A stretch of 64,000 nucleotides of DNA from Acetobacter sp. 46_36. GTDB taxonomy: Bacteria > Pseudomonadota > Alphaproteobacteria > RF32 > CAG-239. The first letter of the stretch is position 1, and each line of letters begins with the position of its first letter. The position numbers were made by a program, and so were the translations under genes. Shown here piece after piece: positions 49,700 through 58,433 of the stretch. The notes beneath the pieces are model-generated. The model did no database searches and had not been told where the DNA came from. It saw nothing but the letters and a program-made list of their open reading frames with translations. The stretch spans positions 62,001-126,000 of the forward strand of contig MNTT01000015.1 in NCBI GenBank assembly GCA_001917135.1, in the 5' to 3' direction.

Positions 49700-51760
49700 C
49701 TACGCTACTTCTTGCTTTTTTGCAAGCATTTTTAACTTTTCTGCCTTCTTTTCCTGATCGCAAATCGGACAGAACTCATGTTCTCCGGCAATATAACCGT
49801 GTTTCGGACATACGGAAAACGTCGGAGTAATCGTGATATACGGAAGGCGGTAATTTGCCAAAACCTTCTTGATGAAATCACGACAAACTTTTGCGGACGA
49901 AATACGCTGGTTCATATAGAGATGAAGCACCGTACCGCCGGTATATTTGGACTGCAGGCGCGCCTGCAAATCCAGCGCTTCAAACGGATCATCGGTATAA
50001 CCGACCGGAAGCTGTGAAGAATTCGTATAAAACGGCGCATCGGGCGTACCGGCTTGAATAATACCGATATAGCGTTTCTTATCCTCTCTGGCAAATCTGG
50101 TTGTCGCACCTTCCGCCGGAGTCGCTTCCAGATTATACATATGCCCGGTTTCTTCCTGGAATTTTACCAGCCTGTCACGGACAAAATCCAAAAACTTCTC
50201 AGCAAATGCCTGTCCCCATGTATCGGCAATGTTATGCTCGTCATTGGTAAAATTCCGTATCATCTCGTTCATGCCGTTGACGCCGATGGTCGAGAAGTGA
50301 TTGCGCAGCGTACCCAGATATCTCTTGGTAAACGGGAACAGCCCGTTATCAATCAGGCGCTGAATAACCTTACGCTTGATTTCCAGCGAAGAGCGCGCAA
50401 TGTTCATTAACTCGTCAACCCGCGCAAACAACCCGGCTTCATTGCCTTTGTAAACATATCCGAGTCGCGCGCAGTTAATCGTAACCACACCGACAGATCC
50501 CGTCTGCTCGGCAGAACCAAATAGTCCGTTTCCTCTGGCTAAAAGCTCTCTCAAATCCAGCTGCAAACGGCAGCACATTGAACGAATCTGTCCCGGTTTC
50601 AACGACGAGTTCAGGAAATTCTGAAAATAAGGCAAACCATACTTGGCCGTCATTTCAAACAGCAATTCCGTATTCTCGTCTTCCCACGGAAAATCCCATG
50701 TCATATTGTAAGTCGGAATCGGAAACGTAAACGGCCGCCCTTTAACATCGCCGCCCATCATAACATTGATATAGGCTTTGTTAATCATTGCCATTTCTTC
50801 GCCCAAATCGCCGTACGTATAATCCTGTTCCACACCGGCAATAATCGGATGCTGATCGCGCAAATCTTCCGGGCAGACCCAATCGAAAGTAAAGTTCGTA
50901 AACGGAGTCTGCGAGCCCCAGCGGGACGGAACATTCAGATTGTAAATCAGCTCTTGCATACTCTGTTCAACCTGCTCGTATGTCAGCTTGTCATTCCGGA
51001 CATAAGGAGCAAGATATGTATCGACTGAAGAAAACGCCTGCGCACCGGCCCATTCGTTCTGCAACGTTCCCATAAAATTGACCATTTGGCCAACCGCCGA
51101 AGACAAATGCTTCGGAGCTCCGGCCTCAACTTTTCCCGGTACGCCGTTAAACCCTTCGCGCAGCAGGTTCTTCAGCGACCACCCGGCACAGTATGCTGCC
51201 AGCATACTTAAATCGTGGATATGGATATCGCCGTTTCTGTGTGCTTCGCCGACCTCCGCCGGATAAACGTGCGACAACCAGTAATTGGCCGTAACCTTGC
51301 CGGAAACGTTTAAAATCAATCCACCATTGGAATACCCCTGATTCGCATTTTCTTTAATGCGCCAGTCCAAATTCTCCAGATATTCGTTAATTGAACTTTC
51401 CACGTCAATAACGGTTTTGCCGTCGCCGCGCAGTCTGTTTCTCTTATCGCGATACAAAATATAGGATTTCGCCGTCTTAAAATAGTTGGAAGAAATAAGC
51501 ACCTGTTCAACAACATCCTGAATATCTTCTACCGAAGGCAGGGATTCGTCAAACTTATGCGATAAAATTTTCATCACCTGAGCTGTCAAAAGCCACGCAT
51601 CGTCGCCGTCAAATTCAGAAGTAATCTCGCCGGCCCGCAATATTGCATTATAAATTTTATCGCCGTCAAAATCAGCGAGGGTTCCGTCTCTTTTTGTTAT
51701 GCTTTTAAACGGCATTTTATATTTTTTTGCCGTCGGCATCTGCAACTCGTTATTTGCCAT
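49700..51760 (-). CDS. nrdD: Anaerobic ribonucleoside-triphosphate reductase, catalytic chain lacking the glycyl domain
   Basis: A 686-residue class III ribonucleotide reductase. The N-terminal ATP-cone (ITKRDGTLADFDGDKIYNAIL, from about residue 21) binds ATP/dATP for activity control. The barrel includes VVTINCARLGY with the radical-carrying Cys near 427. The C-terminus has the zinc-site segment VCPKHGYIAGEHEFCPICD, then stops after a short Lys-rich tail. The R-V-x-G-Y radical motif is missing and is encoded by the next gene. Expected to work in the cytoplasm without oxygen, making dNTPs with formate. Two NrdR-like boxes precede it. Confidence 0.94.
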   Translation of the reverse strand: MANNELQMPTAKKYKMPFKSITKRDGTLADFDGDKIYNAILRAGEITSEFDGDDAWLLTAQVMKILSHKFDESLPSVEDIQDVVEQVLISSNYFKTAKSYILYRDKRNRLRGDGKTVIDVESSINEYLENLDWRIKENANQGYSNGGLILNVSGKVTANYWLSHVYPAEVGEAHRNGDIHIHDLSMLAAYCAGWSLKNLLREGFNGVPGKVEAGAPKHLSSAVGQMVNFMGTLQNEWAGAQAFSSVDTYLAPYVRNDKLTYEQVEQSMQELIYNLNVPSRWGSQTPFTNFTFDWVCPEDLRDQHPIIAGVEQDYTYGDLGEEMAMINKAYINVMMGGDVKGRPFTFPIPTYNMTWDFPWEDENTELLFEMTAKYGLPYFQNFLNSSLKPGQIRSMCCRLQLDLRELLARGNGLFGSAEQTGSVGVVTINCARLGYVYKGNEAGLFARVDELMNIARSSLEIKRKVIQRLIDNGLFPFTKRYLGTLRNHFSTIGVNGMNEMIRNFTNDEHNIADTWGQAFAEKFLDFVRDRLVKFQEETGHMYNLEATPAEGATTRFAREDKKRYIGIIQAGTPDAPFYTNSSQLPVGYTDDPFEALDLQARLQSKYTGGTVLHLYMNQRISSAKVCRDFIKKVLANYRLPYITITPTFSVCPKHGYIAGEHEFCPICDQEKKAEKLKMLAKKQEVA

Positions 51761-51823
51761 TTTATTATTCTTCCCTTCTCTTTATTTAGTAAGTTTATGG
51801 GGTTTCGCCCTTAGCAGCACCCT

Positions 51824-51868
51824 ACTACATATAGTATTAACAAACCGTAAAGATATACAAGATGTAGT
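51824..51868 (-). promoter_or_regulatory. Tandem NrdR-like boxes overlapping the nrdD promoter
   Basis: Two copies of a site close to the NrdR core ACTATATATAGT lie at 51824-51835 (11 of 12 bases match on the minus strand) and 51857-51868 (about 9-10 of 12). They start 33 bases apart, three helical turns, as in known NrdR targets. The promoter TTGTAT (complement of 51855-51860) and TACTAT (complement of 51831-51836), 18 bases apart, overlaps both boxes. The nrdR gene is not in the window. Confidence 0.7.
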
Positions 51869-51869
51869 A

Positions 51870-52100
51870 AAAATACTCTTTAAAGCGCCAACGCTTCAAC
51901 TGCCCCTATCTTAAAAAAAACACTCCTTTTGACAAGTCGTCATCCCCCGTTTTTTTTTAAATTTGTATATCCCCCTAAAATTAAAACACTTTTTTTTTTT
52001 TAAAGGGTCTATAACCGCGCTGCCAAAAATTTTAAACCTGTTACTAACAGCTTTTTAAAATTTTAATTTCTGCCAAAACGATTTTTTTAACACAAAAAGA
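51870..52100. other. A/T-rich intergenic stretch
   Basis: This part of the 402-base gap between nrdD and the phosphatase gene holds long T and A runs and no reading frame I would support. A second possible minus-strand promoter, TTGTCA-16-TAAGAT, lies at 51908-51935. Confidence 0.4.
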
Positions 52101-52129
52101 TTGACCTTGCTTTTATACGCCTATATTAT
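52101..52129 (+). promoter_or_regulatory. Promoter of the HAD phosphatase gene
   Basis: TTGACC (52101-52106) and TATTAT (52124-52129) are 17 bases apart, about 35 bases before the TTG start. Confidence 0.7.
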
Positions 52130-52162
52130 ATTTGACGGATTAAATTTCAGGGAGAGATAAAG

Positions 52163-52831
52163 TTGCGCAAAACCATAATTTGGGATCTGGACAATACCCT
52201 TTATTTTGAAACGGAAGAATATAAAAACAAACTTAATGAAGCCACGGCCGCAGCCGCCATCAAAGAGTTCAACGTTCCGCTTGACTTTAAGGAAGCTACG
52301 AAAAAAGTAAAAGAATCTTACGCGACATACCGGGACGGATTGGAAATATTTTCCCGTGAATATGGCATTCCGCACAAAGACCTGTACGTTTCCTACCACA
52401 ATTACAAAAGCGAACTGGTAAAAACCATTGCTCCGTATGAAGGATTGCTTGAAAACCTGAAGAGCCTTCAGTGTCCGCAGTACGTCTTTTCCACATCTTC
52501 CAAAGATATCTGCGAAAAAATTCTGAAGCATATCGGGCTGTATGATTTCTTTACCGACAAATTCTATTCCGTAGAAGATTTTGACGTGTATAAGAAGAAC
52601 GAAAGCCCTGACGTATACACCCGGCTGTGCCAGACCATAGGCATTAATCCTCAGGAATGCATTTTTGTAGACGACAGCTATTCCAATTTGGATTTTGCCA
52701 AACAATGCGGCATGACCACAATCCGCATTTATTACGGCAATAATTCAGCTAAGGATATGCCCTTCATCGATTCGGCATACAAAGGAATTGAAGAATGCAT
52801 TGCCGGCCTGAAAAAAGATTACGGCTGTTAA
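52163..52831 (+). CDS. HAD-superfamily phosphatase, pyrimidine 5'-nucleotidase-like
   Basis: A 222-residue protein with HAD motif I in IIWDLDNTLYF (Asp nucleophile near residue 8), motif II in YVFSTSSKD, and the late Asp pair in CIFVDDSYSNLDFAKQCGM (near 172). The long helical cap after motif I is the subfamily I cap found in the SDT1/pyrimidine 5'-nucleotidase group. It likely dephosphorylates nucleotides. It starts with TTG, eight bases after GGGAGAG; no ATG fits in frame. Confidence 0.85.
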   Translation: MRKTIIWDLDNTLYFETEEYKNKLNEATAAAAIKEFNVPLDFKEATKKVKESYATYRDGLEIFSREYGIPHKDLYVSYHNYKSELVKTIAPYEGLLENLKSLQCPQYVFSTSSKDICEKILKHIGLYDFFTDKFYSVEDFDVYKKNESPDVYTRLCQTIGINPQECIFVDDSYSNLDFAKQCGMTTIRIYYGNNSAKDMPFIDSAYKGIEECIAGLKKDYGC

Positions 52832-52952
52832 TCCTCCCAATAATATCCCCTAAGCGGCACAGCCTGATAGCAGCTGCTCGACATGAGCAGACGCCGCCGC
52901 TCTGCCGGATTTTGCTTAAGATTTAAGACCCAAGCAAATCCGCCGGTTTCCG

Positions 52953-53675
52953 CTACTCGGAAGCCGGCTTATCCTTCCCTTCACAAAGTTTACTCTCCAA
53001 AATATAATTTTGCGGCGTATCAAACTTCATCTGCTCCTGTTCAACTTCTCTGCGCCAGTGTTCCACTTTCTCTTTCATATCATTAAGATAAGCTTCGTTA
53101 AGCTCCCGCGCCGCATCGTCCGCCGATTCGCCCGGTCCGACAACGCGCACGCCAATCCTGTCAAACTGCCCGACGGCCGCTTTTTTAAACTCCGGCAGAA
53201 AATAGTCCAACGCCTCAATATAAATTTGCATATGTGTCTTCTCATGGCGCAGAGCCACTTCATACAGGCAAGTACCTTTCTGTAAATCCTTCAAAATATA
53301 AATTGTCGGAACATAATACCCCAAATGCGCGTTAATTTCCTGCGGATAAAGGCACGAATACCCGTGGCTGATTTCTATATGTCCCACCGTCATGTTAAAG
53401 TCAAACCCGTCCCTGACTTTAGTCAAACCGACCGGTACCAGGTCTTGCGGCATCTGCTGCCCCGATTCCTGATATTTTCTCTCCGTTTCCCGGCGCAGAT
53501 AAGCTCCGTCTTTATCAAAATTATATTTCAGTTTTCCGTAAGATGACGTAACCACAACCGTTGGCCGTCCAATAACGGAGAGGCATTCCTCAACATACCT
53601 TTCCTTCCCGTCATCTCCCTGCGCAGAATTAACACCCGCCAGCCCTAAAATTAATGCAAAAAAAACTTTTTTCAT
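52953..53675 (-). CDS. Periplasmic HExxH protein, putative metallopeptidase
   Basis: A 240-residue protein with a signal peptide (KKVFFALILGLAGVNSAQG) and one zinc-binding-type motif VALRHEKTHMQIYIEAL (HEKTH, near residue 142). The third ligand cannot be assigned. Cysteines at about 31, 107 and 135 may form disulfides. The C-terminal third is a charged helix (ARELNEAYLNDMKEKVEHWR) that may be a coiled coil. Resembles small secreted proteins of the DUF922 type, but I cannot confirm the family. It is divergent from the secreted Ser-rich protein gene, 44 bases apart. Confidence 0.65.
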   Translation of the reverse strand: MKKVFFALILGLAGVNSAQGDDGKERYVEECLSVIGRPTVVVTSSYGKLKYNFDKDGAYLRRETERKYQESGQQMPQDLVPVGLTKVRDGFDFNMTVGHIEISHGYSCLYPQEINAHLGYYVPTIYILKDLQKGTCLYEVALRHEKTHMQIYIEALDYFLPEFKKAAVGQFDRIGVRVVGPGESADDAARELNEAYLNDMKEKVEHWRREVEQEQMKFDTPQNYILESKLCEGKDKPASE

Positions 53676-53719
53676 CTATAATACTCTCCAGATAAACATC
53701 TTTGGCACGGAGGCTCCCC

Positions 53720-54529
53720 ATGAACTATCTGTATATTATCTGTCTGGCCTTGTCCAGCCTTTTTACATATAAGCCTTTATCTGCGGAAACCCATCCTTTG
53801 CAATATGCTTTTTTTATCCCGGGAGGTGCCTTTCAGCAAAATACACGTGTCCAGGATATCCGTTTAATGAAACCCAGACATGCCAAACCGGACGAAGAGT
53901 CAGAATCCTCCGCCGCCGTTTCATTCTCCAAACGTCGCAGCACAGCTGATTTTTCTTCCAATTCCGTCTCTTCTTCCGATTCTATTCCATCTTCCGCTGC
54001 CGCCAAAACTTTCGCGGAAAGTCCTTCTGTAACGTCATCTTCTACACTCTCTGCCCCTAAGGCATCTGAACCGCAATACACCTTGCCCATTGTCGAAAAG
54101 AAAATTGTTACCATCAAAAAAATCTCCGCCAATCCTGTTGCAAAAGCCGATATGTTAAACTCATCTCCGGCAAAAAACGAAACCGCTGCGGATACCCGGC
54201 TTCCCTCTCCCGACAGCACCGAAATTGCATCTAAACTGCAAAAATATAAACTTGATGAAAATATAACGGTTCAGGCAGCAACGCCCGAACCGGCCCTTGC
54301 TGCCGCACCAGACGCATCACCGCTGGAACAGTTGCACCGCAAAAGCCTGAATGAACTGCTTCAGGCAATTCCATATCCGGACGCCAAACTGCCAAAATTT
54401 AAACAACGATACGCCCTCTACGGCCTGGAAATGCGCGTTCTTCAACGCCGAGGCAAATTTCCGGCCAATCCCGAACAGGAAGAAGCACTAGCCAAAGCCG
54501 ACTCACTGCGACGTTTTGAAGTAAAATAA
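53720..54529 (+). CDS. Ser-rich exported protein, unknown
   Basis: A 269-residue protein with a signal peptide (NYLYIICLALSSLFTYKPLSA). Residues about 55-115 are a Ser/Ala-rich low-complexity run, likely disordered. Residues about 200-269 are helical and more conserved-looking (LEQLHRKSLNELLQAIPYPD, RYALYGLEMRVLQRRGKFP). I chose ATG 53720 with CGGAGG six bases upstream; the frame also opens with a TTG 18 bases earlier. No family recognised. The pattern, a long flexible stem with a small C-terminal domain, suits an envelope protein. Confidence 0.6.
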   Translation: MNYLYIICLALSSLFTYKPLSAETHPLQYAFFIPGGAFQQNTRVQDIRLMKPRHAKPDEESESSAAVSFSKRRSTADFSSNSVSSSDSIPSSAAAKTFAESPSVTSSSTLSAPKASEPQYTLPIVEKKIVTIKKISANPVAKADMLNSSPAKNETAADTRLPSPDSTEIASKLQKYKLDENITVQAATPEPALAAAPDASPLEQLHRKSLNELLQAIPYPDAKLPKFKQRYALYGLEMRVLQRRGKFPANPEQEEALAKADSLRRFEVK

Positions 54530-54708
54530 ACATCTTTTAAACGTTTTTGTCTGCACCGAATTTTCTTCTGACTGCCAAGCGACTGTCCGACGCCCCGGCA
54601 AAAGGCAGCCGAACACGCTTTATTCGCCCGAAACATTGCCCACGGACACATTCCAAATATGCAACGGGGATTCCGCTTTGATAAGTTGCCTTTTACGAGG
54701 GCAGAACA

Positions 54709-56511
54709 TTAGTCATCGCCGATTCGCAACGCTTCAATAAACGCCGACTGCGGCACCTCCACCTTGCCAAACTGGCGCATTCTTTGCTTGCCTTTCTTTT
54801 GCTTGTCCAGCAACTTGCGTTTACGGGTAACATCGCCGCCATAACATTTCGCCGTAACATCCTTGCGCATGGCCGAAATCGTCTCCCGCGCCACAACGCG
54901 CCCGCCGATAGCCGCTTGTATCGGAATCTTAAACAGATGCCTCGGAATTAAATCTTTCAAACGCTCGCAAATCTGCCGTCCCCTCGATTCCGCCTCGCTT
55001 CTGTGGCATAAAAATGCCAGCGCGTCAACAGGTTCTTCATTAATTAAAATCTGAACCTTGACCAAATCTGACTGTTCATATCCTGTCAGTTCATAGTCAA
55101 AACTCGCATATCCGCTCGTAATGGATTTCAACCGGTCATAAAAATCAAACACGATTTCATTAAGCGGAATCTGATACACAACCATTGCCCGCGACCCGAC
55201 ATAGGTCAATTCCTGCTGTACGCCGCGACGCTCCGTGCAAAGTTTCAACACGGCACCAAGATAAGTGTCCGGCACCAGAATTGTCGCCCTGACCATCGGT
55301 TCCTCAATTGAAGCTACCGTCGACAGGTCAGGCATATCCGCCGGGTTATGGAGCATTATCGTTTCACCTTTGGTCAAATTGATTTTATACGCCACGGACG
55401 GTGCCGTTGTAATAATGTCCAAATCAAATTCGCGCCCGATTCGCTCCTGTATGATTTCCATATGCAGCAATCCGAGGAAGCCACAGCGAAAGCCGAGTCC
55501 CAACGCTGCCGAATTTTCATTTTGATAGTCTATGCTCGCATCATTGAGTTTTAACTTTGCCAGAGCGTCTTTCAACGCTTCGTACTGGCTGCTGTCTACC
55601 GGAAAGATTGAACAGAAGACAACCGGAATAGAAGGTTTAAATCCGGGAAGAGCTTCTGTGCAAGGACGCTTGTTATCCGTAATCGTATCGCCGACCCGGC
55701 AATCGCCGACGCTTTTAATGCTGGCGGTAATATAGCCGACTTCCCCGGCAGACAATTCTTCAACTTCTTGCATTTTAGGCGTAAACACGCCGATTCGGTC
55801 AACCGTATAAACAGCATTGCTGCTCATCATCCGGATAGCCTGCTTTTTGCGCAAAGTCCCATCCTTAATCCTGACAAGGATAACCACCCCCAAATACGAG
55901 TCATACCAGCTGTCAATCAGCAGGGCTTTCAACGGTGCACCGGCATCTCCCTGCGGTGCCGGCAGCTGATGCACGATTGCCTCCAACAACTCGCTTATTC
56001 CCTGTCCCGTTTTACCCGAAGTTTCCACCGCACCGCTTGCATCAATCCCGATGACGTCTTCAATCTGAGCTTTAACTTTTTCCACATCTGCCGACGGCAA
56101 ATCCACCTTATTAAGCGCCGGTACAATCTCATGGTTATTGTCAATCGCCAGATAAACATTGGCCAGCGTCTGCGCTTCCACTCCCTGCGTTGCATCCACA
56201 ACCAGAACCGATCCTTCGCAGGCCGCCAAAGAACGCGAAACCTCATAAGAAAAATCCACATGTCCCGGCGTATCAATCAGGTTCAACAGATATTCCTGCC
56301 CGTCCCGCGCCTTGTATTTAAGCCGCACCGTTTGCGCCTTAATCGTTATTCCCCGTTCGCGCTCAATATCCATCGAATCCAAAACCTGTTCCGACATCTC
56401 CCGGCGTTCAAGTCCGCCGCAGGTTTCGATAATACGGTCGGCAATCGTCGATTTGCCGTGGTCAATATGGGCAATAATCGCAAAATTTCTGATTTTGGCC
56501 AAATCCTGCAT
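54709..56511 (-). CDS. lepA: Elongation factor 4 (LepA)
   Basis: A 600-residue translational GTPase with G1 AHIDHGKST (near residue 15), G3 DTPGHVDF (near 77), G4 NKVD (near 131) and the LepA-specific C-terminal domain ending GGDVTRKRKLLDKQKKGKQRM. It acts in ribosome back-translocation or subunit biogenesis. ATG 56511 follows GGAAAG. Length is standard. Confidence 0.97.
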   Translation of the reverse strand: MQDLAKIRNFAIIAHIDHGKSTIADRIIETCGGLERREMSEQVLDSMDIERERGITIKAQTVRLKYKARDGQEYLLNLIDTPGHVDFSYEVSRSLAACEGSVLVVDATQGVEAQTLANVYLAIDNNHEIVPALNKVDLPSADVEKVKAQIEDVIGIDASGAVETSGKTGQGISELLEAIVHQLPAPQGDAGAPLKALLIDSWYDSYLGVVILVRIKDGTLRKKQAIRMMSSNAVYTVDRIGVFTPKMQEVEELSAGEVGYITASIKSVGDCRVGDTITDNKRPCTEALPGFKPSIPVVFCSIFPVDSSQYEALKDALAKLKLNDASIDYQNENSAALGLGFRCGFLGLLHMEIIQERIGREFDLDIITTAPSVAYKINLTKGETIMLHNPADMPDLSTVASIEEPMVRATILVPDTYLGAVLKLCTERRGVQQELTYVGSRAMVVYQIPLNEIVFDFYDRLKSITSGYASFDYELTGYEQSDLVKVQILINEEPVDALAFLCHRSEAESRGRQICERLKDLIPRHLFKIPIQAAIGGRVVARETISAMRKDVTAKCYGGDVTRKRKLLDKQKKGKQRMRQFGKVEVPQSAFIEALRIGDD

Positions 56512-56701
56512 CTATTTAACTTTCCTTATAACATTTTCCAGACTTATTACTTCCGAACCGATTAACCGCACACCGGACAAATTTGACCGCCGGCCAACCT
56601 GCCTCACGACATGTCAGACATACCTTCCCCTCCATTACGACGGGCACACATCCTACATAAACGAATTTTTGCCGGAACGCAACAGATTTTATACTTTCCT
56701 G

Positions 56702-56730
56702 TTGCAACTCTTATAAAACTGTGCTTAAAT
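56702..56730 (+). promoter_or_regulatory. Possible promoter of the GNAT gene at 56770
   Basis: TTGCAA (56702-56707) and TTAAAT (56725-56730) are 17 bases apart, about 40 bases before the ATG. Confidence 0.45.
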
Positions 56731-56769
56731 ATAAGGCATAAAATTATTTTGCTCATTACGGAGGCTGTT

Positions 56770-57207
56770 ATGATTAAATTTATTGATGTCGAATTCGGCT
56801 CCGGCCGTTATCAGGAACTGTTGGATTTGCGTTACAGAATTCTGCTGCAGCCCCTCGGGTTAAAATTTCTTGACTCTTTCCGCGAACAAGAAGCAGGCTT
56901 TCTCCACATCGGATGCATAGATTCCGTCAGCGACAAGCTCATTGGCGGCTTGATTATGGTTCCGGTCGACAATGAAGAAATCCGCATCATGCAGGTTGCC
57001 GTGGACGATACGCGCCAAGGCGAAGGCATCGGCAAAAAACTGATTGAATATGCCGAAAAGACAGCCAAAGAAATCGGCTATTCCCGTATGGTTATGCACG
57101 CCATGCTCTCCGTCGTCGGCTTTTACGAAAAGCTTGGCTTCAGACAAGACAGCGATTTGTTTGAAGAAAAAGGCATTAACTTTATCCGTATGGTTAAAAA
57201 CCTTTAA
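56770..57207 (+). CDS. GNAT-family N-acetyltransferase
   Basis: A 145-residue protein with the acetyl-CoA loop AVDDTRQGEGIGKKLIEYAE (near residues 77-96) and the VVGFYEKLGFRQDSD end motif. It most resembles the ElaA/YjcF-like group of small GNATs (LRYRILLQPLGL start). Substrate unknown. ATG 56770 has GGAGG five bases upstream; an apparent extension at the 5' side lacks one. Confidence 0.85.
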   Translation: MIKFIDVEFGSGRYQELLDLRYRILLQPLGLKFLDSFREQEAGFLHIGCIDSVSDKLIGGLIMVPVDNEEIRIMQVAVDDTRQGEGIGKKLIEYAEKTAKEIGYSRMVMHAMLSVVGFYEKLGFRQDSDLFEEKGINFIRMVKNL

Positions 57208-57286
57208 ACCGACAGGTTCCATACACTACCAGCAAAAACACTTGTACAGTTGTCCGTTTTTACTTACACTGCTTGCATATTCGGCT

Positions 57287-57332
57287 TGCAGACACAGGAA
57301 AATGCCGCTCTAGCCGTTTTCCTGCGTCTGCA
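57287..57332. repeat. 16-bp inverted repeat between convergent genes
   Basis: TGCAGACACAGGAAAA (57287-57302) and TTTTCCTGCGTCTGCA (57317-57332) pair at 15 of 16 positions around a 14-base loop. No T run follows on either strand. It sits between a plus-strand GNAT gene and a minus-strand transporter gene and may still act as a bidirectional terminator or as an RNA 3'-end stabiliser. Confidence 0.6.
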
Positions 57333-57359
57333 GAACTGTTTGCATGAATAAAAAGCTTA

Positions 57360-58433
57360 TTACTCCAAATAAAGCGAACTCTGCTTGTAGCGTTTAATCA
57401 TATTTCTGACCAGAACGCCGATAATCGCCGCAACCGGAACGGCCAGCATCAAACCGAGGAAACCCAGCAAAACACCGCCGGCCAACAGGGCAAACATAAC
57501 CCATACCGGATGCAGCCCGACACTGTCGCCCACCAGTTTCGGCGTCAGAAAATTGCCTTCAAGAAACTGCCCGCTGAGGAAAACCGCCACCACATACATA
57601 ACGTGTGTCACATCGCCAAACTGGGCAAAAGCCAAAATAATTCCCAGTACAAATCCGGTAATTGACCCGACATACGGGATAAACGAGATAACACCGGCAA
57701 TAAAGCCGACCAGCAGCCCCAGTTCCAGCCCGACCAGCTTCAGCCCGATGGAGTAATATAGCCCCAAAATCAGGCATACGCTCAGCTGACCGCGGATAAA
57801 TCCGGCAATAATGACATTAATTTCTTTCATACTTTCCATAATGCCTTTTTTCGACTTTTTCGGCAGCAGCCCCTCAAACTTACGGACAAAGGTATCCCAG
57901 TCCCGCAGCATATAAAAAGTAACGATAGGCGTAATCAAAATCAATGAAATCAGGTTAATAAAAGCAAATCCGTTGGCAATCAGCCCTTTGAGCAGTGCTC
58001 CGGCAAACTTGACACCATTGCCGATATTGCCTTTTATCATCTCTTCCAAATTCCCGCCAATCAGTCCGGGGAACCGTTCTGCCAGCCTTTGCAAAGCCGG
58101 CCGGGCCTTTTCCAGAACCAGTGCCAGATACTTTGGCGTAGCCTGTACCAAAAGGGTAACTTGGCTTTCAACCATCCCTAAAAATAAAAATATTGCCGGC
58201 AGGACGATTAAAATCATCAAAAAGCAGACCAGCACCGTAGCCCATGTCCGTGACATCTTGCACTTTTGCAGTTTCAAAGTCAGCGGATCCAAAAGATACG
58301 CCAGCAAAATGCCAGCAACAAAAGGCATCAGCACCGAACGCAACAGATACAGCAAAAAGAAAAACACAAAAAAAATGACAAACCACATATACGGATTAAC
58401 GTAAAAACGGCTCTGTGCCTTAATAGATGGCAT
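57360..58433 (-). CDS. AI-2E family transporter (PerM-like)
   Basis: A 357-residue inner-membrane protein with about seven or eight hydrophobic segments (first pair at residues 17-48) and the family region SFIPYVGSITGFVLGIILAF near residue 250, followed by GNFLTPKLVGDSVGLHPVWVM. The family includes TqsA (AI-2 export) and the PerM proteins of unknown substrate; AI-2 transport is not implied. It overlaps the DUF2066 gene by 14 bases, an arrangement common in Alphaproteobacteria. Confidence 0.88.
   Translation of the reverse strand: MPSIKAQSRFYVNPYMWFVIFFVFFFLLYLLRSVLMPFVAGILLAYLLDPLTLKLQKCKMSRTWATVLVCFLMILIVLPAIFLFLGMVESQVTLLVQATPKYLALVLEKARPALQRLAERFPGLIGGNLEEMIKGNIGNGVKFAGALLKGLIANGFAFINLISLILITPIVTFYMLRDWDTFVRKFEGLLPKKSKKGIMESMKEINVIIAGFIRGQLSVCLILGLYYSIGLKLVGLELGLLVGFIAGVISFIPYVGSITGFVLGIILAFAQFGDVTHVMYVVAVFLSGQFLEGNFLTPKLVGDSVGLHPVWVMFALLAGGVLLGFLGLMLAVPVAAIIGVLVRNMIKRYKQSSLYLE

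Noticed and set aside
55768..56565. A 265-codon plus-strand frame opposite lepA
   Set aside because: Antisense to the lepA GTPase domain, Arg/His-rich like other shadows in this window.
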